Below, in pieces: positions 23,841 to 36,018 of a DNA stretch of 64,000 nt (positions within the stretch are counted from its first letter, which is position 1; each line of letters starts with the position of its first letter). The notes under the pieces were generated by a model. That model did no database searches. It saw only the letters and a program-made list of their open reading frames with translations, and was not told where the DNA came from. The DNA comes from Kryptolebias marmoratus. Lineage: Eukaryota > Chordata > Actinopteri > Cyprinodontiformes > Rivulidae. The position numbers were made by a program, and so were the translations under genes. The stretch spans positions 19,682,045-19,746,044 of the forward strand of contig NC_051451.1 of NCBI RefSeq assembly GCF_001649575.2, given 5' to 3'.

Positions 23841-25878
23841 TGAGGACCTCCCTCCGGTGTGCACATGTGTGTTTGTGTTTGTGAGTAGTTGTGGGGTTCG
23901 ATGCTGGCACCACACGGGGCTTCTAAATCAACATTGTCAAGATCCTGCTGTACTGCTTTATGTTAGAGAAATTCTTTCTTTTTCTTATCCCAGACACACT
24001 TTGTGAGTGCTCCAGTCAGACAACCATGTAATGGACTAAAGAGAGACATGAAACAGATGATTTTCCAGTTAGTCGCCTCACTAATGCTAACAGGACATGC
24101 CATACAAGGAAAGCATTAAAGAAAGAGGATGAGGTGGATACGTGGTTGAAAATAAAATTTTCTTTGAGGAAAGTTCGAGAAAGCGTGGAACATTTGTGCT
24201 GTAAATGGTATAAATAAACTACCAACTAAACACCACTTCAAATGCAGCTTTAACAGTGAGATAAATTAACTTTTAATGCTTATTAATGCAAAGGATGAAA
24301 TAGATGTGCTTCTCATTTTGGAGCCAAAAGTGACAACAATGTTTTATAATGCCATTATTTTCAAGAAAATATATAGGCTAAAGTGTCAATAAGTTCCAGT
24401 AAAAGACAAAACTTCTAGTTGCTTTACAACACAAAATTTTCATCTTCAAAGAACAAGGTTTTTGTTAACACATCTGTCAATTTTCAGAAGACCCTCATGG
24501 TTTGGTTGGCTGATTTCAATCGGTCACTTGGTTTTAAACTGCTTTTTAATGTGTGTTTGACGTCTTAGTTGAAGCAGCTGGATTGTTGGGTATCCTCTAT
24601 ATTAGGTTCCAGCAATATGCAGTATCTGTTTTCTGTATCAGAGATTCCCAACTGGTCTGTGTTTAAAAAACTGGAACAAAAGGCTCGTTGAAAGTCTTAC
24701 TCTTGTTTACTCACTCTTTAATGTCATAAGCCCGGATTTCAATCTTTCCGAATCAACATTAGACTGGAAAAAGAGAAGCTGATGCATTGAGAATGAAAGG
24801 ACTTCGTGTGCACATTTCTCAAAGTAAAAATGACTTTTGTTCCTTTTGGTATGCATTAGAGTTGATAAGTGTATGCAAATAAAACAGAATAAAAAGTGAA
24901 ATTTTGGACAAGACAAAGGCCTGCATATTTTCCTCCACCCAGCTCCCCTCACCCACACTTCACCTGTGAGAATAAGGGTTGCCAATCTGTGCCAGGCTGT
25001 GAAACATTACTGCCATGCAAAATTTAACAGGACTAAGTCAGGCTTTTAGCATCAGGCGGGTGTAGTCTCTATATGTTTAGAGGCAAGCCTGCAGCAGAAG
25101 CAATCTGATTGACTAACAAGGGAGTGCTTTTGCTGCTTAGAATGATGTTTAGTGTTTATGTATGCTTTCATGTGAAATCTTACAAGAATGTGTGTGCCAG
25201 CAGAAAAGAATCTTCCATCCTTTTCAGTCAGAGTAAGAAGGTGGAAAGGTGAATAATAATGCACAAATGTGTGAAATAAAATTCTACAAATAGCATCTTT
25301 GGAGTCAGAAAGTTGCACATGCTGCTATTTGTTGTTTTCTTTGTGGATATTTAAGTGTCTGTTAAAATGAGAGTCGATATTCTTTTCCCAGGGATAGTGC
25401 CAACCTGCTCCACACAATCAGAGATATTAAAAGACAGCACAGTTTTCTGTTACGCATGCATTAAATATGAGCAATTACTCAGAAACTATACAAAATACAT
25501 GAGTGTAGTGTTTTAAAAAAAGAAAATTTTTAACAGTAGATAGTGAGAGAAAACAGCAAACATATAAACAATAATTTTCACATCTTTCGTCTTAAACAGT
25601 TCAGCAACTTAAAGCTGCTTTATTAGAAACATGTTTAAGTATTTAGATTTCCATTTGATGCGTCTGAGATTGTTCTTTGTTTAGACAGCTTCATTCTCAT
25701 TATTATTTACCCTGTCCTTTATATGTTAAAGCTCTTGTTCAGCAGTAATCAAATAAGACCAGTGGTTCTTATACTTAAGTAGTTTCTCAAGAAACAACAC
25801 TGTTGTAATAATGCATCCAAGTCACAAAGCTGAAATAAAGCAGTAGTCTAGATCATTTGAAGAGGGGTTCATTTTCTT
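23841..25878. other. unremarkable intron
   Basis: AT-rich unique-looking sequence. No exon, RNA gene or recognisable transposon. Confidence 0.5.
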
Positions 25879-26347
25879 ACCTGTTGTGGATAGCTCTTTG
25901 AATAACCTCAGTTTGGAGAAATAGTTTATTTCTGACTGGATTGACAAAATAAACAGCTAGTCCGAAGTTGACCAAGACCAAAGTAAATTGTATCACTTCT
26001 GAAACGACTCCAGTCTTTAAAAAATAAATCATAGTGGTTCATGTAAATGTTATTACACAAACCTTTACATCACCATAAGTTTTGCATTATATGGTTATTT
26101 ACATAGAACTTTACGAGTGCAAGCGGCGTCAGCAGCACCTAGCAGTTCTGGTGCAGCCTGAAGTAGCTCCAGCAGGAATACTTCTGTTGTATTTACCAAG
26201 TAATGAAAAGCTAACGGTGTAAAACTTGAAGGGTGAATTCCCTTTGGTATCAGCTTCTCTTGGACTCGCTGTTAGCTCATCAGTCCGATCAGATATTAAC
26301 TCTATTTCTCCAAACTGTGGTTGTTCAAAAAGCTATCACCAACAGGT
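25879..26347. mobile_element. foldback / MITE-like element with long inverted arms
   Basis: The first 46 bp (25879-25924, starting ACCTGTTGTGG) are the inverted complement of the last 46 bp (26302-26347, ending CACCAACAGGT), with 41 of 46 positions matching. Weaker inverted similarity continues inward for roughly 50-70 bp on each side. The interior (about 26000-26220) is single-copy in the window and codes for nothing. The structure fits a non-autonomous DNA transposon of foldback type. Neither its family nor a target duplication could be fixed. Confidence 0.7.
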
Positions 26348-27529
26348 GAGATAATATTTGTTCATAACTTTAACACAAAACCCAACTGCAACCATCTAAG
26401 CTATTCCCTTTGACAAGACATTTTACCTTGGCTTTGTTCTTGGAGTATTTAATAAAAAGGATTCTATCTTTTACAACAATGGAAAGCCGAATCTTAATTT
26501 TCTTTTCACCTGTTTCATTTCCTCTTTGCCTCTCTCTGAAGCTTGACCCTTGTCTTTTGTCCACCTCTCTCCTCTTCAGTTCACTGATGTATTATTACCT
26601 ACTGACACTTTTTATCTGCCTGAGCGGCCAAGTCCCTCTTATGTACATACACTAGATTTCTTTATCTTCTGCTCATTTTATCCACCCACACACACACACT
26701 CGCTCGCACAGATTCTTGTCCTGGCATTCTGAATTCACTGTCTCTGTAAACTGCGATACCTGCCCACGCCATCCGACCTCCAGTTAATCCACCATCTGAC
26801 TCTTCTCACTGCCTCTTCTGCTGCTCAGCCCTCTCTGGCAAACAGCAGCTCGTGAATAATTGCAGTGAGGAAGAAATTTTCAATGCATACTAGATGGGTT
26901 TTCTCTCTCTGCCTCCCCTCTGAAAGTTTATCCTTTCCCCTTAATCCTCACCTTGTTTAACTGAAGAGCCCGGTTTTAGACACTCACAGAGGCACACATG
27001 ATTTGGATGACTGCAGGAGAAAATGCATAGGAAACTTATCTCTCTCTGGCACTGTGTTATTCGATACACACTCTCAAATATTAACCGTTCGGCACTAGAG
27101 TTGTTGCTCACCCAGTTCGCCCGTACAGCTGTTCAACAGAGCACTGTGTGCGAGTGTATTTGTGTCACTGAGTAGGTGTGTGAATGCAAGATCATACATT
27201 ATGTTGAGTGTTTTAACACTGTCATGATTTGTGCAGTTTTTGTGTTGTCAAGTGGGAGAGATGGCTTCCATGCCTAAATAGACACAAACGTGATAATGCT
27301 CACAGCAATGCACAGACAGCACAACAATACATCCCACAGAGAGCTTTTTTTGAGAGTTATTGTTGTGCTCACTTGACAAATAATACAGACAAACCTTGAC
27401 GACTCTGTGTGTGTGTGTGCGCGCACAGCCGGTTAAAATCTCACTTGTACATCAGATTCATGAGGACAAAGCTGAAATGTTCGTACACATACATGTAAGC
27501 GTCTACATCTCGTTCCTGTGTTAATCCCC
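26348..27529. other. intron with microsatellite-like patches
   Basis: Contains a CA phrase at about 26689-26702 and a GT/GC phrase at about 27405-27425. A pyrimidine-rich GC-balanced stretch lies at about 26740-26850. No exon recognised. Confidence 0.5.
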
Positions 27530-27835
27530 CCTCCCTCCAGATGTGCAATCATAATTTAAAGGTGTCGTCTGTATAATTTCTGTGGATTATCTGATTAGGA
27601 AGCTATTGTGGCAGATTAATTTGTGATTGAGGTTAACTCATGATGAAATGGCTTTTGTCAGCCTCTGCCCTCTCCAGCCTATTGTAATGCTCCCTCTGTC
27701 CTTGTCTTTGTCTGCACGTGTGTGTGTGTGTGTGAAGGAGAGAGACAGGTGGAGGCCTAAAACCTCTAATCTTTAAGCCACCATATTTATTTATGATCAT
27801 ATGGCTTGATTTATTTCATTAATGTGTTTGGTGTT
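27530..27835. promoter_or_regulatory. candidate regulatory island, GATTA/TAATC cluster
   Basis: Unique sequence with GGATTA (27584-27589), GATTA (27593-27597) and GATTA (27614-27618) on one strand, followed by GTGATTGAGGTTAA. GGATTA/TAATCC is the core bound by K50 homeodomains (Otx, Pitx, Gsc). A GT run (27719-27734) separates it from a second block with CCTCTAATCTTTAAG and TTATGATCATATGG. Strong enhancer-like texture; conservation not testable here. Confidence 0.4.
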
Positions 27836-28530
27836 AGTCCTATCTTAACCCTCACCTCATTCAAACCCTCTCCTCTCATTTGCAGCTGCTGGTTTTTTGC
27901 TGTTGGCTATATAGATAGAAACATTCTGATCACGCTGCAGGGGTTCTACACTGTAAATAAGCATAAATTTAGCCTATATTATCACTGTAACTATAGGTTC
28001 AGTGCAAAATTAGAGAAATGCGTACATTTTGACATGTGCTTTGTCTGCTAAGAAGATGGACTAGGGAGAAGTCAACATGTTTCCCCTGGCATTTCAGACC
28101 TGATAAAGGTTAGCTTGAATAGGTAAACAACAAATAACATAGTAGTCACTATAAACAAGAATTAAAAAAGAAAATGATAAAAAAAAACTTTGGAGAAATA
28201 GTTGTTTGACTTCTATTTCTGCAGGGATAAAGGGAACGGACAGTTAGTTGATATGGTTAGGACAATTTACACATTCTTTTTGTTAAAATGTATATTTCAG
28301 TGTGTATGAATGGAGCTATCAAACATTTTAGAATGAAATGGGTTTTCTTTTTTTCTTTCTTTCTTAAAACAGTGATCTACATGTTAATCCATACAAATAA
28401 AAAAATAAAACAAATTATCAGTTGTAGTTTTCTGCAAGTAGTTGGCAAACCTAGTCTCTCCCACCAAAGTCTCATTCATCGATACAGTTTTTATACCAGC
28501 TACTCTATGCAGGCTTATGGGGAGATGGTC

Positions 28531-28790
28531 ATTGGGTGAAAGGTGGGATATGTCATGGACAGGCTGGAAGTCCATCCCACAGCCACTTAAAGACAAACAA
28601 GACAGACAACTATTCACGCTCTCACTTACACTAGTGACAATTTAGAGTAACCTAACGTTCACAATTTTGATTGGAGTACCCAGAGAAAATCCACTCTTGC
28701 ATGTGGTAAACTCCACACAGAAAGATGTTAGCCAGGTTTTGAACCAGCAACTTTCTTGCCGTGAGGCGGCAGCTCTAACATCTTCTTGAT
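28531..28790 (+). repeat. dispersed repeat family B, copy 1
   Basis: It begins near GGTGGGATATGTCATGGACAGGCTGG. It then runs through ATCCCACAG.CCAC, AGACAAAC, TTCACGCTCTCACTTACACT, GGAGTACCCAGAGAAAAT, AACTCCACACAGAAAG and CTTGCCGTGAGGCGGCAG. This is a very common vertebrate/fish dispersed repeat that I recognise by its 'acccggagagaaccc' and 'ctgtgaggcgacagtgctaacc' phrases. Its class is not assigned. The same family occurs at 51890-52145 in the same orientation. Confidence 0.8.
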
Positions 28791-29019
28791 GCATCCAAAG
28801 AAAAGACTCTGCTCCTTTTTTCTTACCCTTTCCCATTTGCTGCTAGATTGAAAAGGTTGTCCTCTTTCCCTCTCCTCTTCCCTTTCTATGGTCCGTCTTT
28901 TTACCATCTGTTTTTAACTTAAACACAGATTTTTCAGCCTTCACCATACTTGAACCCTCTCCTGATTTCTTTTCCCCATCCCTCCTCTTTTACCTCCTAC
29001 ACTAACTCCACAGAGAGAA

Positions 29020-29285
29020 ACTGGGTGACACAGGTACAGCTGAGAGCGTGTGCTGTTGTTGGATCTAGATGGAGCTCTGAAGAGAGGCATGGCTGTGGCA
29101 CAGCCTGGAGCCAGCTGTCACAAATAGAACATTTAATAGTGTCTCTCTTTCTCTCGGTCTCTCTGGAGCTGGTCTGCTGTCGGCTCAGGTCATTCCAGAT
29201 AGGACTCTATCTTAGGATGATCTCACTGACAGCACCCACTTTAGACTAATCACTCCATTTAGACTGGAGTGGCCCTGAGGTGGGA
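29020..29285. promoter_or_regulatory. candidate regulatory island
   Basis: GC-balanced unique block with GAGCCAGCTGTCACAAATAG, an E-box (CAGCTG), and TTTAGACTAATCACTCCATTTAGACTGGAG. It is followed by a purine-rich tract (29277-29340). No coding family recognised. Function inferred. Confidence 0.28.
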
Positions 29286-29484
29286 GGGAGAGAGATGAGG
29301 AGAGAAATGAAAAGAGATGAGATGACAGAGATGAACAGTTACTACCCCGCAGGAAAAGAGGGAAATGAGGGAAGATGCGAGTTAGGACCACAAAATGCTG
29401 AGAGACGGAAAGCCACGCATAGCGAAAGAGAGAAGACGAGCGAAAGCAAGCAAGTTTATTTAAGGGTCGTCCACAAAGCATACC

Positions 29485-29508
29485 TATTAAATTAAATTAA
29501 ATTAAATT
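29485..29508. repeat. (TTAAA)n pentanucleotide microsatellite
   Basis: About four to five tandem ATTAA units, then TTTG. Confidence 0.92.
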
Positions 29509-29509
29509 T

Positions 29510-31119
29510 GAATATGTAGTGTATGTGTATTAGTTTGAGCTTCATAGAATTCAATATGTCTCCTAACATCACTAGCATCCCATAGTTGGTTATGAATAGT
29601 TGGTCAGATTTCAAATTTTTAATACATAAATGCTTTAGTTTGTGTTGTTGATTACTCATCAATAAAGATTTCTTCAGTTGTGAACATAACTCTAACTAGA
29701 AGTTGTTGAAGTTTATTCAAAGAAACTGCAATGCTAATTTTAAAATATTTTATGTTTGCAAATGTGACATTACCTTTTATTGTAGCAGTACTCTTTGTTT
29801 TACGATGCTGACCAGTAGATGATCGCTCATTTACAGTGAAGGAAGCTTAGATTTTATTAAGTTAGTCTTTTCTGGTGACAAAACAAACTCCAACAATAAT
29901 GTACTCTCCTATTTTAACTTTCTTTAACAGAATGAAAAAGTAGTCCACATTTATCAAAATGATTTGTAACATGTTTTTACTTCATGATTCATGTTGTCTT
30001 TGCAAACCAATTCCCGATTTTAGTAGATAAGTTATCACAGAACAAATCTAGTTTTTGTTTTGTATAGATTTCTTTCTTTCTTTCTATGTTTAGTGACTGT
30101 GGACATTGCCGGTAGTGCAATCCACTCAGGCTTCTATCTGGTTCATCCAACACTTGTTGAATAAAACATTCTGCTTTGTGGTTATTATGTTTAGTGAGAA
30201 CAGTAAACCAGTGGTGCAGCTCATTGTTAAGCTCATAACAGCTTAGGAGAATATTATTAAACTGCAATGACTTATCCTCAGTCTTTTTTTATTTCAAAAT
30301 TTAGTTAGTTATCTTATTATTCAAGAATTACAAACAATACAAAAAAGTTGTTGTTTCTGAAAACAAGTCAACAAGTCTCTCTTTAAAATGTTACCCAAAA
30401 TGGCACAAAATTGCTTTTACATTCTTGCATGTGATGGATTTGTCTGTTCACTAAAACTCAGTGTGTTTGTGCATGAAGTTGTTTTACTGTATCCCTTCTT
30501 ATAATGGACAATAGCTTCCTGTCTCCCATATGTGGGTTTCATCCTCTCTCTGTGTCCAGATAACCTCCACCTATCACTCCTCATCGTCTGCCTCTCCTCT
30601 CTCATTCCTCCAACTCTTTTCCTACCCATTCATCCCCTCTGTGTCCTCATTCATCCAGAGTGATAGAGCTGGTCCGACTTACCATTGCCTTTCAGTGTGA
30701 GTGAACACACACACTCCCATGAACCCATACACACAGACTTTGTGCCTGCCACCCATTTACCTGAATCAGTGCCTCTATTCTCTGGCTCCAAATCGACTGT
30801 TGGCTGGACAGATGGATGGATGACCCATGGTGGTCTCTCTCTCTTCCTCTTTATTTTTCTTCATACACACATTCACTCACAGACACACACAATAGAGGTA
30901 TGTCCACAGGGCTTCGAGATTACAAATACGTCTCCAGAATGTATTATTTTCACTGCATGTTATAAGTCTCCCTGAATTTCCTTTCTATTCCACCCAGAAA
31001 GACATGACAGCTGTTTTATTTATTAGTTATTTTGTAATTAAATGAGATACATGGCTGGACTTATCATCAGTAGAAACTTCATAGTAAGCCAGTTTGTCTA
31101 CTGACACATAGAATTTGAC
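29510..31119. other. unremarkable intron
   Basis: AT-rich, with a TTTC tetranucleotide patch at about 30070-30085. A GC-balanced pyrimidine-rich patch lies at about 30490-30900 without recognisable coding content. Confidence 0.5.
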
Positions 31120-31680
31120 TCATTGGTAGAGCACTAGGATCAACTAGGACCAAGGGGCTCAGTGGTTAGTGCTGTGGTCTTGTAATCCTGAGGCTGAGTT
31201 TGAGCCCAGATTGCATCAGGGAGGACATCCGGCATAAAGCAATTGCCAAATCTTTCATCTGAGTAGTTTGGTCGCTGTGAAAAACAACAGTAGTATACTA
31301 GGACCAAGCTGAACCTTTATCACTATTGGTTCCAGTGCTGATGCTAGAAAATGACAATATATTGAAATGTATCATCATTACAATACCAATGCGTGCAATA
31401 TCAGTTGTGCAAAAGACTTTGCAGGCTGAAATAAATCATAGGCTATTATATTCCATGTGCCATGCACTCATGCTAAAGATATACTTGACCAATATGATGG
31501 ACTCTCACTGTCTTTGATTTTAATGATAGTGTCAGAGATGCTAAGGCACACAGAAAAGTGCTGTGAGTGTCGGGATGACAGAACGAAACAAGAGGAGTTA
31601 GGAAAATGTGGCTTTATCGCTACTGATATTGTCATTGCAGTATGCAAGAATAATAACTTAAATTATGCCATTCACTGACT
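31120..31680. repeat. older dispersed repeat, interrupted by a SINE
   Basis: The sequences on the two sides of the SINE join at ACTAGGACCAAG to read as one block that continues through 31680. Its right part (about 31586-31650, GAGGAGTTAGG..AATGTGGCTTTATCG.. CTGATATTGTCATTGCAGTAT) resembles 60884-60942 (GAGGAGTGAGTCAAATATGGCTTTATCA..CCTGATAGTGTCACTGCGATAT). The two sites are therefore probably diverged copies of one family of unknown class. Confidence 0.55.
31155..31296 (+). mobile_element. tRNA-derived SINE with target-site duplication
   Basis: The head GGGCTCAGTGGTTAGTGCTGTGG resembles a tRNA 5' half with an internal A box (TTAGTGCTGTGG). GAGTTTGAGCCC lies where the B box (GGTTCGAANCC-like) is expected. 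The body ATTGCATCAGGGAGGACATCCGGCATAAAG is a familiar fish SINE body. The 12-bp direct repeat ACTAGGACCAAG flanks it exactly (31143-31154 and 31297-31308), which proves insertion as one 142-bp unit. The decayed B box suggests it is no longer transcribed. Confidence 0.88.
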
Positions 31681-31989
31681 GAATCTTTTACTGGTTTTTG
31701 ACCTAAACACTGATGTCATTGCTCAAAGGTTTATAATCCAAATTTCGACTGCCTCTGTTAATGTTGAAACAAACCAACAAACTAACTTGGGAATTTGAAT
31801 ATGAAGTTTTCCCAAACAGTATCTGTATATATATGGAAAATAAAATCTGAAAATCCTTTTATGCAACACGTTGGAACTATTAGTGACTTTTGGCATGTTT
31901 GGTACAATTAATTAAATAATTAACATTTTTTACATTACAATAGATTTATGTTGTGGAAAATATGTCATCTCTTTTCCATCTTGTGACTG

Positions 31990-32135
31990 TTCGGGCCTCA
32001 ACGTGGTATGCATTCGCTGAGCCCGCGTATCATACATAACTGTGCCTTTGTCAACAGTCTTACAGAGCAGATCTCTTCCATCTGAGGTTAATCCTTCAGA
32101 AAAAGTGATCCCAAACCTGAATATTACTGCAGCTC
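31990..32135. promoter_or_regulatory. candidate regulatory island with TAATCC
   Basis: Unique, GC-balanced, CpG-containing block with AACGTGG, GAGCCCGCG and a K50-homeodomain core TAATCC at 32089-32094. It lies in AT-rich sequence. Function inferred. Confidence 0.3.
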
Positions 32136-32399
32136 AAATCTCCTTTCAGTCAGATGCCACTACTCACATCTCACGCATTCACACAGGGGACTTTGCATGT
32201 CAAGATAAGTGGAAAACGTAAAGGGAGACAAACACGCTCCTCTGCAGTACGCAGAGTGGCGAATGCACACGTGCATGCATAGTTCATATTTGTATAAAAA
32301 CATACCCAGGCAGGCAGGTACAAGAATACAGAGGAATAACACCCTTACAGTGTGAACACACACAGAGATACCTGTACACACACTCATCCCAGTAGACAC

Positions 32400-33360
32400 A
32401 CATTGGCAGTAGAGCTCATCTGTGTGCTATCTGCTCTCTTCTCTCTGCAGTAGGCAGATAAGTGCCAAAGTCAAACCAGTGAGGAGGAAACACTGTAGTA
32501 GCTCCACTCTCTACACCCCGCAGTGGCTGTGTGCATGTTTGTGTTTGCTTGAATGCAAAAATCTGCTTCAAATAGACAAAAATCCTTCTTCCAGAATAAC
32601 AGTCAAATTTTATTATCTAAATTAAAGTGCTCATTTAAAAATACAACTGCTTGTTGGTGAATAAATTCCTCTATTGCCCACATTAGGTTTGTTTATTTAG
32701 AGACAGTGTGACTCATTTAACTGACTGTGGTAAGTAAAACACAAAGTAAATAAATTTTAGTTTAAGAGATAAACGATATTTGATTTTTATGTCCATGAGA
32801 TCAGATGTAGATGGTACTTGTCCCATTTTAATCTCCTCTTGTTTTGGAGATGGAGGAGTGGTTTCTTTTCTGCGACTCTGCCATAGAAGCTATGCTTCCT
32901 GAAGCCACCTCTTGACAGTCAATGCAGACACTTGTTGATATGCTTCATTAAATTGGGCATATTTCAACTGGCGAATTATTAAAATATTAATAAATTATGC
33001 ACAGTCTGATACAGAAATCAATACTAAGCTCAGAAAGGGTTGACAATGGTGATGCTTTTGCAATTCGGAGTGGTTGCTTATGGCACGTGATTAGGCCCAA
33101 CTGAAACACTGAAGTCCTGCAGCAACTCAACATGCAGTCAGACATTCAGATGCAGGCCAGTTATTTCAGGAGGATATGAAAAGCTCTGAAAAACCAGAGA
33201 TCCCAAATTCAAGTCGCACATTGGACATACCTTTCTTTCTTTCTGGCCAGGCTTGGCTAAATGCAAACATCTATTGTGTGGCTATAAACAGAACATCTGT
33301 AACATTTTCACTTTTAGACCAAATTTTGTTTATTTTAGCCTAGATGTTTATAGACAATTT
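32400..33360. other. unremarkable intron
   Basis: AT-rich, no exon or clear repeat. A block at about 33170-33245 vaguely resembles a worn SINE end but is not claimed. Confidence 0.5.
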
Positions 33361-33375
33361 AGATGCCATTTATAA

Positions 33376-33432
33376 ATTCAATTCAATCCAGTTTATTTAT
33401 ATAGCGCCAAGTCACAACAAAAGTCGTCTCCA
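33376..33432 (-). mobile_element. 3' tail of an L2/SINE-type retroelement
   Basis: AATTCAATTCAATCCAGTTTATTTATATAGCGCCAAGTCACAACAAAAGTCGTCTCC. Read on the minus strand, this ends GGCGCTATATAAATAAAC-TGAATTGAATT, the common terminus of fish L2-tailed LINEs and SINEs with an AATTG-type tail. Only the tail is recognisable. Confidence 0.75.
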
Positions 33433-34059
33433 ATGTTTTTTCAGCCCAACAATGATCACTAACCTTAATTTCTCCACATTTTGTCACTTTGTTCCTCTCC
33501 CCTGCAGTGCCAGGCTTGTCATATCTCATATTTCTTATATTTGTATAATTGTGTTTTCTGTCTGCACAATAATGACCCCGACTGCTCACAACTAGTAATG
33601 AGAAAGAGCTGTTTTTAAGTCACTTACCTGGTTTTGCAGGTTTTTGGTTTCACCTCTGTTTAGCTTATGAAATGCATCTTAATTTAAATTTAAATTTTGA
33701 CTGAGTTTGATAAAAATGCAACATTATATGAGCTTGTGATTTTTGCCTCTGTACACTTCTTTGACCTGATATAATATTATATGATCGAGTACTGCTCTGA
33801 AGAGCTCTATTGAGCCGTACACTGACCATTAGACCTGTGGACTGCTGCAAAAAATTTCTGGATAATAAAAAAAGAGTGGCAGCAGTTTATCTCCTAGCAA
33901 CGTACAGTAACATCATCTGAAGTCGTTTTTTCCTCAGTGTCAGACTCTTTTTATTTTTCTTCTTCACATTTTTCTTTTTTTTTGTATCTTATTGAACTTT
34001 AAAAAAACATTTAAGAAGACTTCTTTTCTTTGGTTCTACTCCCTGTGTGTGACTGTGTG

Positions 34060-34245
34060 TGTGTGTCTCAGGGGTCCTTGAGCATGTCCACCCCTGTGCT
34101 TTCCACCACGCAGGATAAAAGCCTTTCAGCTGTGACCGCCACCAAATCAGCCCCTGCCACACCACTGCAGCTCCACTCCATCTCCAGTTAACTATCACAC
34201 TGCTGTCATTAGAAACATGGAGTCGGGGGTGGGCGATTTGGAGTG
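34060..34245. promoter_or_regulatory. candidate regulatory island
   Basis: A GC-rich unique block between AT-rich flanks, with AGGATAAAAGCC, CTTTCAGCTGTGACCGCC and ACTGCTGTCATTAGAAACATGG. The minus-strand frame 33989-34345 crosses it but shows no family. Function inferred. Confidence 0.28.
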
Positions 34246-34584
34246 AGAAATAAATGTAGAGGTTGAGGAAAAAGGGAATAGTAGCCTCATATATTTGGTT
34301 TACAAGATTAAGATGACTTAGTGATATGTTTCTGATCAGGTTCATTACTGACTCACATACAGGACCAACTCTTGGCAGTGTTTTGTTTTCTTATTTGATA
34401 ATTTCACAATGGTACCTTGGTAAGGCAAACAAAATGCTTTACCTTGAAACATCTCTTAAAAGACTCACTGCTTTTTACTACACCTCCTCTCTTAACACTT
34501 ATAACACCCTAACACCCCTAACTTGCACTTACTTTGCACTCTTTTAGCTGTTCTTCTTGCACTTTCTCCTTCAAAAAAAATTTG

Positions 34585-35102
34585 GTACTTAATGCTTTCA
34601 CCAAGGTACACTTATTACAAAGTATAAACTACTTTACAATAAGGGTACCATGATAAATGATTTATCAATACTTTATAAATAGGTTATTCATTAGTTTGTA
34701 AACACTTTATAAAGCATTGACAAGCATTTGTAAAACAGTTATAAATCATGCCTCTCAGCACCATCCTCATATAACCTTCTAAGCTGTGCAAACCTGCATT
34801 CACATAGCATGGCTGTTTGGTTGAGGAAACTGTGACAAACTGCACAAATGGTGGTTTATTTCTAGCTAATGTAGCATTCTTTCACTCTGGTATGTCATTT
34901 TTGAGAAAGAGTTGCTTTATAAGCATGGAAAACTATATAAAATGGGCCCTTATTTGGCTAACCTTTAGCCTAGCCTGGATGAAGACTTCTGGACTTTTCT
35001 TCATACTCCGTGCTTTTCTCATGTCATGGCTGATAAAGTGCTAACTACTGGTAACTATTGGGCAGAACATCACTGCAAAACTGACCAGACTATCCCTTTA
35101 AA
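34585..35102. repeat. MITE-like dispersed repeats
   Basis: 34600-34750 (TTTACAATAAGGGTACCATGATAA..., TTTATAAAGCATTGACAAGCATTT) is a phrase I recognise from numerous fish dispersed repeats. 35060-35102 (GGGCAGAACATCACTGCAAAACTGACCAGACTATCCCTTTAA) looks like the end of another non-autonomous DNA element. Internal boundaries and families are uncertain, and no long coding frame exists. Confidence 0.45.
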
Positions 35103-35890
35103 GTGCTTTGGTTACAACTTATGACCAACCCAAAACAAATCACACTTACACTCTTGCCCTCTCCCTCCACCAAGCTCATAATCCAGGCAGCTCGCATGTT
35201 GACATTTGTGTATCAGAAACCCTAAGTGGCTTTTCACAAGTAATTCCTTTAAAAGATCAGACTTCATTATATGTCCAGCATGAGCCATATGTAGGCCTGA
35301 AATACTGAGCTGCTTGACCTCAGGCAGGCACTACGTTAGTGTGGTATTAGCAAGTGGTTCATTTACAGGGTACTGTAGCACTAAAAAATAATCACTCAAA
35401 TTGAATTAATAGACTTTCCTTTTGTTTCACAACCACAGACGGTTAAGTCTTTGTGACCCTGAAAATTCACAAACAATTTTCAGTTTCATCTTGGTTTGTT
35501 TCAGTCCCCTTAGATATTTGTTTACTTTGTGTAGTTTAAATGTTACAAAATTGTAGGGTTGTACTGTCTATTTTGTTAAATATGTTTGATTTTTTTTCTA
35601 AATTAGGGTTTCATATCATTTCAATTAAACTTAGAAGCAATATTTTTTTCATAGGTTTATTTATCCACATAAACAAAACACAAATGCTTTTCTAAGCATG
35701 ATGAAGACCAATGAAGTTTATCTAAAAGGAATATTTATAAAAATGATTTTTAGAAAATAAATAGTCCCCTATTAACTTGTGACATCTTTGTCCTTTAAAA
35801 ACTTAAAATTCCAAGGTGTTGAAATGTTGTGAGTCTGTTAATGATCACGTGTAATTGTGTGTCTTGCTAACAGCAGATAGGTCTGCCTGT
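35103..35890. other. unremarkable intron
   Basis: AT-rich, no exon recognised. The plus frame at 35108-35308 has no family resemblance. Confidence 0.5.
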
Positions 35891-35893
35891 GGG

Positions 35894-36018
35894 TTCACCT
35901 GGTGGTCAGTGTGTTTGAGCAGCTGAGACGTTCATGAAACCGTTCCTCTGACTCGACCTCTTTGTAACCCAGATTAGCCTTGGCTGGCCAGGTCATGTTC
36001 ATCCTTATTATAGGTTTG
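35894..36018. repeat. diverged repeat family C, copy 1
   Basis: Shares ordered phrases with 37369-37471: 'TCACCTG(G)TG...GTGTTTG', 'GTTCATGAAAC', 'GTAACC', 'GGTCATGTTCAT(C/T)CTT.TTAT.GGT'. The pair looks like two copies of one dispersed repeat in the same orientation. Class unknown. Confidence 0.5.

Noticed and set aside
31155..31240. tRNA gene
   Set aside because: The tRNA-like head has a decayed B box and is the 5' part of a SINE bounded by target-site duplications.
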